From an uncultured cyanobacterium (GTDB lineage: Bacteria > Cyanobacteriota > Cyanobacteriia > PCC-6307 > Cyanobiaceae), in NCBI GenBank assembly GCA_903917565.1, contig CAIXBB010000038.1:1-64000 (forward strand): a stretch of 64,000 nt of DNA. The letters run 5' to 3'. The notes under the pieces are model-generated. The model did no database searches. It was not told the origin of the DNA and saw nothing but the letters and a program-made list of their open reading frames with translations. Position 1 is the stretch's first letter. Each line of letters opens with the position of its first letter. Shown one piece after another: positions 44,952 through 56,418 of the stretch. Made by a program: the position numbers and the translations under genes.

Positions 44952-45794
44952 ATGCGAGCACTGTTTCTGATCCCGGGTGATGGCGCCAACCAGTTGCAGG
45001 CTCTTCCCGCCGTGGCGGCCACTGCTGAGCAACTCCACTTCCAGATTCAGGTGGCCTGCCATCCGTCGCTGATGGCCCTGTGGAAACTGCTGCCGGCGGT
45101 GGAGAAGGTCATCCCCTTCAACTTCGGCGACGCCAGCCTGGCCGACTGGGCCAACCTGCTCGGATGCGTGCGGGAGCCCGATTTTCAGGCCTGCATCAAC
45201 CTGGCCAGCGGGCGTGAGGTGGACCTGATGCTCTCGATGAGCCACATCCCCAACCGGATGGCAGCCGGAGGCTTCTCCGCCACCGAGAAGGTGCAGGTGC
45301 CCCAGGGGCTCTGGCCCGCCCAGGCCCTGCAGGCCTACCTGCAGCCGATCGGGGTGAGCCTCGATGCCGCCGCCTTCCGCCTCAGCCTCTCGCGGAGCGC
45401 CCTTGAGGAAGCGGGCGCCGCCTTACCGGCCGGGGACGGGCCGATGCTGCTGCTGGCCCCCTCCGGCAGCCCGGGCGACTGGCCAGCCACGGCGTGGCAG
45501 GAACTACCCGGCCGCATCGCCGCCACCCTTCCCGGCCTGCGCTCCCTCCAGCTGCCGCCGGACTCTGCGGCCCAGCTGCCAGCCCGGGCCGCCCTGGTGG
45601 CCGCCAGCGACGTGGTGCTTGCCAGCGATCCGGCGACCATCGAACTGGCGCTGCTCAGCGGCACACCGGTGGTGGCCCTGGGTCGCGGCAACGACAGCCT
45701 GCCGGGCCGCAGCGGAGTACAAGGGCTGGGTTCCCCTGGCACCCTGCGTGATCTCCCCAGCCACGACGTGCTCAGGGCCCTCGGCCTGGGCTGA
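44952..45794 (+). CDS. GT9-like (heptosyltransferase-related) glycosyltransferase
   Basis: The 280-residue protein has the GT-B fold features of ADP-heptose:LPS transferases: N-terminal [19 protein letters not shown], the [13 protein letters not shown] region, and the C-terminal [17 protein letters not shown] and [27 protein letters not shown] block. Members of the family transfer sugars to lipopolysaccharide cores. It is shorter than classical heptosyltransferases (about 320-350 residues), so donor and acceptor are uncertain. It lies 9 bases upstream of the potassium channel gene. Confidence 0.75.
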   Translation: MRALFLIPGDGANQLQALPAVAATAEQLHFQIQVACHPSLMALWKLLPAVEKVIPFNFGDASLADWANLLGCVREPDFQACINLASGREVDLMLSMSHIPNRMAAGGFSATEKVQVPQGLWPAQALQAYLQPIGVSLDAAAFRLSLSRSALEEAGAALPAGDGPMLLLAPSGSPGDWPATAWQELPGRIAATLPGLRSLQLPPDSAAQLPARAALVAASDVVLASDPATIELALLSGTPVVALGRGNDSLPGRSGVQGLGSPGTLRDLPSHDVLRALGLG

Positions 45795-45803
45795 GCGACG
45801 CCG

Positions 45804-46928
45804 ATGACCCGCCTGTGGTTCGCCCGCAGGAAGCGTCCCCCCTCCGCCAGGTCGCGTCGACCCTGGCTCACGCCCCTGATCGCCCTGATCGTGGTGGTCA
45901 ACGCCAGTGCCATCGGCTACCGGATCACCGAAGGCTGGGACTGGGGGGATTGTTACTGGATGGTGGCCATCACCATCGCCACCATCGGCTATGGGGAGGT
46001 GCACCCCCTGACCACAGCCGGACGGCTGATCACCGTGTTCTCCATCGCCGGAGGGCTCGTGGTGGTGCAGCTCACCATCCAGAACCTGGCGGGCCTCTCC
46101 GAATCCGGCTACTTCCGGCGCCTGCGACAACGCCGTTTCCGCAACTGGGTCCAAAGCATGAACAACCACGTGATTCTCTGCGGCTACGGCCGCATCGGCC
46201 AGGAGATCGCCGATCAGCTGATCAGGGAAAAGGTGCCGTTGCTGGTGGTGGAGCTGGACCAGGCCTGCCGGGATGCGGCGGAGGAGCGGGGACTGCCGGT
46301 GCTGTTCGCCGACGCCACCCTCGATGAGACGCTGCTGGAGGCGGGCATCCACCACTGCCGCAGCCTGGTGGCAGCCCTCTCCAGCAACGCCGCCAACCTC
46401 TACGTGGTGCTGAGCGCCCGGGGGCTGGCCCCCCGTTGCCGCCTCATCGCCCGCTCCGACAGCGCCGAGGCGGGACGCAAGCTACGCCTGGCCGGCGCCG
46501 ACCAGGTGGTGAGTCCCTACGTGGCGGGGGGCCGGGTGATGGCCGCCACCGCCCTGCGGCCGCTCGCCGTTGACTTCATGGAGCTGCTGGCCGGCTCCGA
46601 CTGCGAGGTGGAGGAATTCCAGCTCAGCGAAGACAGCTCCCTGATGGGCGCGCTGCAGGGCCGCAGCCTGGCGGAGATGCAGTTCGGCCGTCGCAGCGGC
46701 GCCCAGGTGCTGGCCATCCGCACCCCGGCGCCCGCCGTGGTCAATCCCTACTCCTATCGGGGGACCACCTACGGCACGGGGGAGGCCACGCTGGTCACCA
46801 ATCCCGGCGGCGACATCCGCCTGGAGGCCGGCCAGCTGCTGGTGGTGATGGGCAGCAAGGAGCAGCTGCAGCGCTTCGCCGAGGTGCTCGGTCCGGCCCT
46901 GGAGAGTTCCGACCAGATGGCTGAGTGA
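45804..46928 (+). CDS. Potassium channel protein with TrkA-N (RCK) domain
   Basis: The 374-residue protein has two membrane helices (about residues 22-40 and 72-92) flanking the pore motif TIATIGYGEV, followed by an NAD-binding RCK domain (NHVILCGYGRIGQEIADQL, LFADATLDETLLEAGIHH) and a C-terminal TrkA-C region (about residues 260-350). This is the layout of MthK-like ligand-gated K+ channels. It may mediate K+ flux under osmotic or redox change. It precedes fabG by 57 bases. Confidence 0.9.
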   Translation: MTRLWFARRKRPPSARSRRPWLTPLIALIVVVNASAIGYRITEGWDWGDCYWMVAITIATIGYGEVHPLTTAGRLITVFSIAGGLVVVQLTIQNLAGLSESGYFRRLRQRRFRNWVQSMNNHVILCGYGRIGQEIADQLIREKVPLLVVELDQACRDAAEERGLPVLFADATLDETLLEAGIHHCRSLVAALSSNAANLYVVLSARGLAPRCRLIARSDSAEAGRKLRLAGADQVVSPYVAGGRVMAATALRPLAVDFMELLAGSDCEVEEFQLSEDSSLMGALQGRSLAEMQFGRRSGAQVLAIRTPAPAVVNPYSYRGTTYGTGEATLVTNPGGDIRLEAGQLLVVMGSKEQLQRFAEVLGPALESSDQMAE

Positions 46929-47738
<810 letters not shown>

Positions 47739-48610
47739 TAGCGATTCACCTACGCTGCAAAGGCTGCTCGCCATACCAATGCTGAGGCCATGCATCAAGA
47801 GGCACGCGCAAGCCTCACCAGGGTAGACAATTCACAGGCGGGAGCTTATTCCGATCGCACACTCACAAGGGGGTTGCTCGATGGCCCCACCGGAGATGGA
47901 TGCTGTCGGCATCCTTCATGGCTTGCCGGAGTCTCCAGAAGGAATTCCGGCGAACCATATCAGAATCATGAACAACTAAAGCGGCCAAGAGACCAAAGGC
48001 AGCAATCGATGAAGCCTTGCTGAGAAGTCTGCTGTGTGGGTTCTCTTGGCGGAGTGGCATTTCCGATGCCTTATGCGTTTCGCAATTGGGCTATTGTATG
48101 CATTGTGCAAACTTCAAGGAAAATGGCCTGTGTTTCTTCGTGGCCCCCTCACATTCAGAATGACTTGCCCTGTGAGGGGAGGGAAGCACCAAGCCTGCAC
48201 GTCCCGCTTTGATGACTCAGTGGGCATTTTTCACTGGATCCAATCAGCATCTCCCCAGAGGTGTCCGCATCTACCGGAGGTGGTGCGTCCGGTCAGGACG
48301 ACCGCTGGAGGACTCACGCTGAGCCGGGGGCCTTCTGACGGTGTTCAAGAACCATGCGAGCGGATCTACGGGGCTGTCAGGCTTGCACCGAGCAATGAAC
48401 GGGTGTGCTCAATGGCGGAACGTGTGAAAAGCCTGTACACAGCCAAGAAATCAGGTTTGTCAACGTGTTGCCCGTTGCCCCCTCAAGCGCCCGCATCACA
48501 CCGCACTCCTGGGCACAGGGCATTGACCAATCCCAGTGATCGGGAGTAAAATCAAAGTTAGAATTTTGCAGGACCGCGGCGGATAAGACCGTCAGTTCAC
48601 AATCTCCTTT
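47739..48610. other. Gene-poor, lower-GC region before the glycan cassette
   Basis: For 872 bases no convincing gene is seen on either strand. Base composition is visibly lower in GC than the flanking operons. A 171-codon open frame from 48034 to 48549 (+) and a 65-codon frame on the other strand (47863-48060) lack recognisable domains and normal composition, so both are treated as chance frames. The end carries a good sigma-70-type promoter (48523-48552) for the downstream genes. The region could be a degenerate insertion site or leftover coding DNA. Confidence 0.5.
48523..48552 (+). promoter_or_regulatory. Sigma-70-type promoter of the glycan cassette
   Basis: TTGACC at 48523-48528 and TAAAAT at 48547-48552 are separated by 18 bases, close to the -35/-10 consensus. 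The first ATG of the cassette lies at 48611, giving a leader of roughly 50 bases. This supports independent transcription of the island genes. Confidence 0.55.
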
Positions 48611-49651
48611 ATGCCAACGTCTTCGGCAAGTGTTCCTGCTTCAGCACAGGCTGCTCAGTTGACTTCAACGAATCAACTCTGGGCCAGCAAGCGCATCCTC
48701 ATCACGGGTGGCGCTGGATTCATCGGATCCACTCTGGCACTTCGTCTTGCTGACCTCGGGTGTCGGGTAACGGTGATCGACAGCCTGGTTCCTGAGTATG
48801 GTGGCAACCTCTTCAACCTGCAGGACTGCGTAGAGCGCATCCGCATCAACTATTCCGACATTCGCGATACTTTCTCACTCAAGCCATTACTGACGGACGT
48901 CGACATTCTTTTCAATCTTGCCGGGCAGACCAGTCATATGGACTCCATGGCAGATCCACATACGGATCTCAACATTAACTGTGGCGCCCAACTGAATCTT
49001 CTCGAGACCTGTCGCCGCATCAACCCCACCATACGGATCGTGTTTGCCAGCACGCGGCAGATTTATGGCAAGCCTCACTATCTGCCGGTAGACGAGGATC
49101 ATCCGATTTCTCCCGTGGACATTAATGGCATTCACAAATATGCTGCCGAGCAGTATTATGGTCTCTATCACAGCCTTTATGGAATTCGATCCTGCATCCT
49201 CCGGCTCACCAATACCATCGGGCCTCGCATGCGCATCAAGGATGCCAGACAGACCTTTGTGGGAATCTGGATCCGCCGCCTGCTGGAGGACGATCCGATC
49301 GAAGTCTGGGGTGGCGAGCAGCTCAGGGACTTCAATGATGTTGAAGATGTCGTCGACGCCCTGCTCACCGCAGCCTGGAACGAAGGCAGCTATGGGCAGG
49401 TCTTCAACCTGGGCAGTGTGCAGAGAATCAGCCTGCGGGAGCTAGCCGAGCTGATGATCAGCCTCTATGGAACCGGCGACCTGGTGATCAAGGACTATCC
49501 GGAGGATCGCCGCAAGATCGACATCGGTGACTACTACTCCAGCCATGATAAGTTCAGTAGCATTACGGGTTGGAGCCCCCGGATCCCTCTCGAGCAGACA
49601 CTGCAGCGCACCATCGCCTACTTCCAGTCGAATCGGCTTCACTATCTCTGA
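48611..49651 (+). CDS. NAD-dependent epimerase/dehydratase family protein (sugar nucleotide)
   Basis: The 346-residue protein is an extended short-chain dehydrogenase. The cofactor loop ITGGAGFIGS is at residues 31-40, NLAGQTSHMDSMADP and FASTRQIYGKP follow, and RLTNTIGPRMRIKDARQTF leads to a C-terminal sugar-binding region. The motif where the family has Tyr-x-x-x-Lys reads NGIHK (residues 172-176): the lysine is present but the catalytic tyrosine is replaced by Asn. I recall relatives from sugar clusters that also have NGI.K. Function is probably modification or binding of a nucleotide sugar; activity is uncertain. It is the first gene of the five-gene cassette. Confidence 0.8.
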   Translation: MPTSSASVPASAQAAQLTSTNQLWASKRILITGGAGFIGSTLALRLADLGCRVTVIDSLVPEYGGNLFNLQDCVERIRINYSDIRDTFSLKPLLTDVDILFNLAGQTSHMDSMADPHTDLNINCGAQLNLLETCRRINPTIRIVFASTRQIYGKPHYLPVDEDHPISPVDINGIHKYAAEQYYGLYHSLYGIRSCILRLTNTIGPRMRIKDARQTFVGIWIRRLLEDDPIEVWGGEQLRDFNDVEDVVDALLTAAWNEGSYGQVFNLGSVQRISLRELAELMISLYGTGDLVIKDYPEDRRKIDIGDYYSSHDKFSSITGWSPRIPLEQTLQRTIAYFQSNRLHYL

Positions 49652-49676
49652 TCTGATCTCCTCCACGCTCCTGTCC

Positions 49677-50864
49677 ATGGACTCAGTTGCCAGCATGACC
49701 CTGCGGGAACGCTGCAATTTTCCGCTGCTGGACTGCCGGCACTACCGTCTGGTCATCGATGCGGCTGTCGAGCGGGTCGTGGATTCTGGGCAGACCATCC
49801 TTTCGGAGGGTGTGCGTGGCTTCGAGGAAGGCTTCGCCGCATGGCTCGGCGGAGGACTCTCGGCCGAGCACTGCCTTGGGGTGGCCAATGGAACCGATGC
49901 CCTAGAGCTGGCGATGCGCTGCGTCGGAGTGGAGCCGGGCGAAGGTGTGATCGTTCCCTCCTTCACCGCCTATGCAACCGTGGCGGCGATCCTGCGGATC
50001 GGAGCCCAACCCATCTTCGTAGACGTCGAACCTGGACGACCTGTGCTCAGTTTGGTGGAGGTGGAACGCCGGGTGTCGGCAAAGCAGACTTCCCCCAGGA
50101 TCCGAGCCGTCATTGCGGTGCATCTCTACGGAGAAGCCTGCGATTTGAGCTCCCTTCGCGATCTCTGTAGCCGCAACTCCCTTGCCCTGATTGAGGATTG
50201 CGCGCAGGCAACAGGTACGATCTATGCAGAAGACTCAATCGGCACCTGGGGGGATTTCGCCGCCTTCAGCTTTTACCCCACGAAGAATCTGGCCGCTCTC
50301 GGCGATGGGGGAATGCTTGTGGTCGGCAAGCAGGCAGAGGCCTCCCTGCTGGCGAAGGCCCGACGCATGCGGCTCTACGGTTGGAACGATCAGAGAGAAG
50401 CCGTGCAGTTCGGGGCCAACAGCCGGCTGGATGAGGTGCAGGCATGGATTCTCAGTGGCAAACTCGTGGATTTGGACAAAAAGATCAACTCCAGAAGAAG
50501 CCTCGCCCAGCAGTATCATAGGCATCTTTCTCCCTGGGTAGGCCAGATGGGTATCACCTTGCCTGAGGAGGGGACGAACTGGTCACACAGCTATCACCTT
50601 TACGTGATCACCGTTGACCCAGCGAAGCGTCACGAGATTCTGTCCAGGGGCGCTTCCGATGGCATTCCTTATGCGGTTCATTACCCGCTTGCCTGCCACC
50701 AACATTCCTACATCGCCCAGCAACCTGGAGTTCTGCAGCATCCCCTCCCTCACACCGAACGCCTGGCAGCCAGTGTTCTTTCGCTGCCTTTGAACCCCTA
50801 CCTCACGGACGATGATGTCCATACGGTGAGCAGGCATCTGTATTCCGTCCTTGCAGACCTATAA
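49677..50864 (+). CDS. DegT/DnrJ/EryC1 family aminotransferase
   Basis: The 395-residue protein is a PLP-dependent sugar aminotransferase, the type that converts a keto-sugar nucleotide into an amino-sugar. Features are the GVANGTDALELAMRC loop, VIVPSFTAYATVAAIL, AVHLYGEACDLSSL, EDCAQATGTIY and the PLP lysine in AFSFYPTKNLAALGDGG. The ATG at 49677 lies 25 bases after the previous gene, and GT2 follows after six bases. The exact sugar (for example a 3- or 4-amino-dTDP-sugar) cannot be told from the sequence. Confidence 0.9.
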   Translation: MDSVASMTLRERCNFPLLDCRHYRLVIDAAVERVVDSGQTILSEGVRGFEEGFAAWLGGGLSAEHCLGVANGTDALELAMRCVGVEPGEGVIVPSFTAYATVAAILRIGAQPIFVDVEPGRPVLSLVEVERRVSAKQTSPRIRAVIAVHLYGEACDLSSLRDLCSRNSLALIEDCAQATGTIYAEDSIGTWGDFAAFSFYPTKNLAALGDGGMLVVGKQAEASLLAKARRMRLYGWNDQREAVQFGANSRLDEVQAWILSGKLVDLDKKINSRRSLAQQYHRHLSPWVGQMGITLPEEGTNWSHSYHLYVITVDPAKRHEILSRGASDGIPYAVHYPLACHQHSYIAQQPGVLQHPLPHTERLAASVLSLPLNPYLTDDDVHTVSRHLYSVLADL

Positions 50865-50870
50865 GTTGCG

Positions 50871-51860
50871 ATGTCGACGCCCCCCTGCATCGCCTTCAGC
50901 CTAATTATTCCAATTTACAAGAGCGAAAGAATCATTGAGCGGCTCGTCTCGCGCCTTGAGGCTCTTGATTTTCCGCAACCATGGCAGCTCATCTTCGTGG
51001 ATGATGGTAGCCCGGATCGCAGCCATGCCCTCCTCAAGCAAAGACTTAGTCACTCTCCTTTAGCAGCTCTGGTTGTGCGTCACACCCGCAACTTTGGAGA
51101 ACATCAAGCTGTCCTAACCGGCTATCGCCATGCAGAGGGCGAGTACTTCATTAACATCGACGACGATCTGCAGAATCCTCCCGAGGAAGCACTGCGGTTG
51201 CTTGAGCATGCGCGCATGAATCAACTTGATGTGGTCTACGGAAACTATATCGTTAAGAAGCACAATCTATTCCGCAATGCTGGCAGCAGCTTCGCCAATC
51301 TTACCGCCCGGCTCCTGCTTGATCTGCCGGATTCCTATTATCTCTCAAGTTTCCGCTGCGTCAGCCGTCTGATCGGCGAGAAGATCGCCGAAAACAGCAG
51401 TCCCTATGTCTACATCGATGGCATGCTTTCCCAGTCCACCAGTCTGATCAGTAGCCTGGATGTACGTCATGATCCACGGGATGACGGCACCAGTGGCTAC
51501 AACCTACGTCGTCTGATCCGCCTCTGGCTGGTTATCCTCACCAGCTTTTCACTGATGCCCCTTCGCATTGCCACCCTCGTGGGCCTAGGGGCGGCTGCTC
51601 TTGGTGGGCTGAGCCTCATCTACATCCTCGTCAGCGCCGCCTTCGGCGCGGTGGAGGTGGTGGGTTGGGCCTCGGTGATCTCGTCCATCCTCTTCTTTGG
51701 CGGCATTCAAAGCCTGCTGCTGGGTGTTGTGGGGGAATACATCGGAAGGGTTTATCTCACTGTGTACGGCAAACCGCAATCCAATATTCGCTCGGTGGAG
51801 TGGTGCGGGTACCACGAACCGCCTCTGGATCGGCAGCCACCTCGGTCCACCAAAGCCTGA
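50871..51860 (+). CDS. Polyprenyl-phosphate glycosyltransferase, GT2 family (GtrB/DPM1-like)
   Basis: The 329-residue protein has an N-terminal GT2 catalytic domain (SLIIPIYKSE, LIFVDDGSPDRS, INIDDDLQNPPEE, the DYx-like FRCVSR region) and two C-terminal membrane segments (about residues 230-255 and 262-290). This is the layout of GtrB and dolichol-phosphate-mannose synthases, which transfer a sugar to undecaprenyl phosphate on the inner face. Its ATGA overlap with the downstream GtrA gene supports this. The sugar is unknown. Confidence 0.9.
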   Translation: MSTPPCIAFSLIIPIYKSERIIERLVSRLEALDFPQPWQLIFVDDGSPDRSHALLKQRLSHSPLAALVVRHTRNFGEHQAVLTGYRHAEGEYFINIDDDLQNPPEEALRLLEHARMNQLDVVYGNYIVKKHNLFRNAGSSFANLTARLLLDLPDSYYLSSFRCVSRLIGEKIAENSSPYVYIDGMLSQSTSLISSLDVRHDPRDDGTSGYNLRRLIRLWLVILTSFSLMPLRIATLVGLGAAALGGLSLIYILVSAAFGAVEVVGWASVISSILFFGGIQSLLLGVVGEYIGRVYLTVYGKPQSNIRSVEWCGYHEPPLDRQPPRSTKA

Positions 51861-52324
51861 TGAACCGGGTCCCCCGGCTACGCCAGATTCCCCTTCTTCG
51901 CTTCACCGTGGTGCGCTTCGGCATCGTGTCTTTGCTTGGGGAGGGTCTTTACTTTCTCCTTTACGGCCTGTTCCTAACCCTCACCGGCAGCACCTCTTCC
52001 ACCCTCGCCCTCGCCGGAGGCCTCTGCATCCTCGTGAACGCCTATTCCCACTCCCGGATCACCTTCCGGGTGCGGTTCAGCAAGCGACTGCTGATGGGCT
52101 ATCTGCTCATCCAGTTGTTCGGGTTCGGTCTGGCCTTTCTGAGCGGTCTGGCACTGGAGCAAGCGGGCACCGGCAAGTGGTGGATCGCCCTGATCACCTA
52201 TGTGCTTTGGAGCACCGCCTCCTTTATTCTCACCAGGGTGTTGTACAGAGCCAAAAGCGACCGGCCGAAGTCTGACCACACCAACCCCCTCCCGGAGACG
52301 GTTAAACCCCATGCAAATCGATGA
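51860..52324 (+). CDS. GtrA family membrane protein
   Basis: The 154-residue protein has four membrane segments, with the family-like stretches VRFGIVSLLGEGLYFLLYG and YSHSRITFRVRF. GtrA proteins are thought to flip polyprenyl-phosphate-linked sugars across the membrane. The ATG overlaps the end of the GT2 gene, and its 3' end overlaps the methyltransferase gene by 14 bases. Together with the GT2 product it makes the GtrA/GtrB pair; a third, acceptor-specific Gtr enzyme is not found nearby. Confidence 0.8.
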   Translation: MNRVPRLRQIPLLRFTVVRFGIVSLLGEGLYFLLYGLFLTLTGSTSSTLALAGGLCILVNAYSHSRITFRVRFSKRLLMGYLLIQLFGFGLAFLSGLALEQAGTGKWWIALITYVLWSTASFILTRVLYRAKSDRPKSDHTNPLPETVKPHANR

Positions 52325-53039
52325 GTATCGGAAGCTGGCTGAGACGGAGGATGCCATGTGGTACTTCCATGCCCTCAACCGGCGCATGCTTCTTCCCTTG
52401 CAACGTTGGCGAGGCAAGCCTGCACGCGTTCTCGACGCCGGCTGCGGAACGGGCGGGCTGATTCGCACCCTCTCCAGTCAAGAGCCCCACTGGACCATCA
52501 CCGGACTTGACTTCTCGCCGATTGCCTGCACCCTGGCCCGTGAGAGCACCTCAGCGGAGACTGTGCAGGGCTCTATCACGGACCTTCCGTTTCCCGAGGC
52601 GAGTTTCGACATCGTCACCTGCGCCGATGTTCTCTCCCAGGTGGAGGACGGATCCGCAGCTCTGCGTGAATTCGCGCGTGTGCTGCGACCAGGCGGTGTG
52701 GTGGTGATCAACGTGGCCGCCTATCGCTGGATGTGGTCCTACCACGACCAAACTTGCGAAACGCGTCATCGCTATCGCAGAAGTGAACTGCTGAGCATGG
52801 TGCAAGCGAGCGGTCTGCGACCCCTCCAGGCAAGTTATGCCAATATGTTTGTTTTTCCGCTCATCATCGCGCGCAGGAAATTGTTCCCCCCCCGAGCCGC
52901 CACCAGCGACGTGCAGACATACCCACCTGCGGTGGAGAGCGTCTGTGGTGCGCTGGCAAGAGTGGAACACGCATGGCTCAGCAGAGGTCAATCTCTCCCA
53001 ACAGGTTGCTCTGTTTTCCTGGCCGCCAGTAAGTCCTGA
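52311..53039 (+). CDS. SAM-dependent class I methyltransferase
   Basis: The 242-residue protein has motif I VLDAGCGTGG (residues 40-49), then ITGLDFSPIACTLARE, LPFPEASFDIVTCADVLSQV and LRPGGVVVINVAAYRWMWS. It resembles methyltransferases of sugar or lipid pathways; N- or O-methylation of the cassette's sugar is plausible. It begins inside the end of the GtrA gene. The start ATG at 52311 fits the usual position of motif I. It is the last gene of the cassette. Confidence 0.85.
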   Translation: MQIDEYRKLAETEDAMWYFHALNRRMLLPLQRWRGKPARVLDAGCGTGGLIRTLSSQEPHWTITGLDFSPIACTLARESTSAETVQGSITDLPFPEASFDIVTCADVLSQVEDGSAALREFARVLRPGGVVVINVAAYRWMWSYHDQTCETRHRYRRSELLSMVQASGLRPLQASYANMFVFPLIIARRKLFPPRAATSDVQTYPPAVESVCGALARVEHAWLSRGQSLPTGCSVFLAASKS

Positions 53040-53132
53040 AGGAAATTTCTGCCTGGGACGGCTATGAGGTCATTGATTACGGGGCCTTGGGGAAGGCTGT
53101 GGCCTCGGTGCAAGGGAACGGTTCTGGGAGGG

Positions 53133-55173
<2,041 letters not shown>

Positions 55174-55200
55174 GGCCGCCGGGGCCGGTGGGGCCGACGC

Positions 55201-55905
55201 TCAACCGGCCATGGCCCGCGCATAGGCGGCCACCTGCAGATCCACGCCGGTGATCGCCGTTCCCACCACGACGGCATCGGCGCCGCAGCCCAGGGCGCGG
55301 CACGCGTCCTGTTTGGTGGCGATGCCGCCTTCGCAGATCAGCGCTACCGCCTCGGGAAGCTCGCGCCGCAATGGCCCCAGCAGGTCCCAGGCCGGGGGCG
55401 GCTGCGAGGCGGTGGCCTCCGTGTACCCGTAGAGGGTGGTGCCCACCCAATGGCACCCCAGGGCCGCCGCCCGCACCCCGTTCACGAGGCTGTCCACATC
55501 CGCCATCAGCGGTGCCCCCAGATCCTCCCGCACGCGCGTGATCAGGGCCTCCAGCGCCTGGCCCTCGGGCCGGGGACGGTCGGTGGCGTCGATCGCCACC
55601 ACATCGGCTCCGGCCGCCCAGACGGCGCGGATCTCCTCCCAGCCGGGGGTGATGTACACGGCGCTGCCCGGGAAGCTGCGCTTCCAGAGGCCCACGATCA
55701 GGGCGTCGGGGCAGCGGCGCCGCACCGCGCCGATGTGCTCCAGACTCTCAATTCGCACCCCGGCGGCCCCCTGGCGCAGGCTGGCTTCCGCCATGGCGGC
55801 GATCACGGCCGGATCGCGCATCGGCGAGCCCTCCGGTGCCTGCACCGACACGATCAGGCGACCGTTGAGTTCGGCGCGTTCAGGCAGGGGAGGAGACGAC
55901 ACCAT
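55201..55905 (-). CDS. nanE: N-acetylmannosamine-6-phosphate 2-epimerase
   Basis: NanE converts ManNAc-6-P to GlcNAc-6-P. The 234-residue protein has LIVSVQAPEGSPMRDP near the start, GAAGVRIESLEHIGAVRR, VDSLVNGVRAAALGCHWVGTTLYGYT across residues 120-150 and the late CEGGIATKQDACRALGCGADAVVVG block, all NanE-like TIM-barrel motifs. No sialic acid lyase or kinase gene is in the window, so its pathway here is open. The ATG at 55905 fits. Confidence 0.88.
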   Translation of the reverse strand: MVSSPPLPERAELNGRLIVSVQAPEGSPMRDPAVIAAMAEASLRQGAAGVRIESLEHIGAVRRRCPDALIVGLWKRSFPGSAVYITPGWEEIRAVWAAGADVVAIDATDRPRPEGQALEALITRVREDLGAPLMADVDSLVNGVRAAALGCHWVGTTLYGYTEATASQPPPAWDLLGPLRRELPEAVALICEGGIATKQDACRALGCGADAVVVGTAITGVDLQVAAYARAMAG

Positions 55906-55924
55906 GGACGACGGCTGGGGGAGA

Positions 55925-56407
55925 TCAGCTGGCGCGGCGATGCTGGGGAGCACCGGAAAGCCAGGAGCGCAGGTCGGCCAGGGTTGGGGGCGCTGGGGCC
56001 GGGGTCGTGCCTGTTGACAGGACGCTGAGGTGCGAGGCTTCGGGCAGGGATTTGGCGCGGGGCGCCGGCTCAGGCGCCAGCTCGAAGGCCGTCGCGGGGG
56101 TGGTGGCAGGGGCCTCCCCGGCGCAGGCAAGAGGGGTCGAGAAGGCGGCTTCAAGGGCCGCGAAGGCATCGTCCATCCCGGCGGTGGTTCTCCCCCCTGC
56201 CGCTCCCTCCACTTGCTGCCGCAACCAGTCGCCGGCCTCGGTGCCCTGCTGGACGATCACGCTGCAACGTCGAAACCGCTCCAGGGAGACCACCCCATGG
56301 CGATGGGCCCACTGGCGGGTGAGACGGGCCGTGGCGGTGGCATCCCTGCGGCGGACGGCCTCGAGAAGCAGGCCGGAAAGCTCGGGCCGGGAAGGGGGCA
56401 GGGGCAC
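55925..56407 (-). CDS. Hypothetical protein, 160 aa
   Basis: The protein starts with GTG 56407 and has a helical N-terminal part (ELSGLLLEAVRRRDATATARLTRQWAHRHG) followed by a Pro/Ala-rich, presumably disordered C-terminal half. There is no signal peptide. It lies 11 bases after the ABC permease gene and 19 bases before nanE, on the same strand, so it may be part of the same transcript. I do not recognise the family. Only composition and position support it. Confidence 0.5.
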   Translation of the reverse strand: MPLPPSRPELSGLLLEAVRRRDATATARLTRQWAHRHGVVSLERFRRCSVIVQQGTEAGDWLRQQVEGAAGGRTTAGMDDAFAALEAAFSTPLACAGEAPATTPATAFELAPEPAPRAKSLPEASHLSVLSTGTTPAPAPPTLADLRSWLSGAPQHRRAS

Positions 56408-56418
56408 GGAGGGGGGCG

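Noticed and set aside
47863-48060. 65-codon frame (-) in the same stretch
   Set aside because: No family resemblance and no promoter or neighbour to support it.
48034-48549. 171-codon open frame (+) in the gene-poor stretch
   Set aside because: No recognisable domain, Cys/Arg/Pro-rich composition unlike neighbours, no convincing ribosome binding site; treated as a chance frame.
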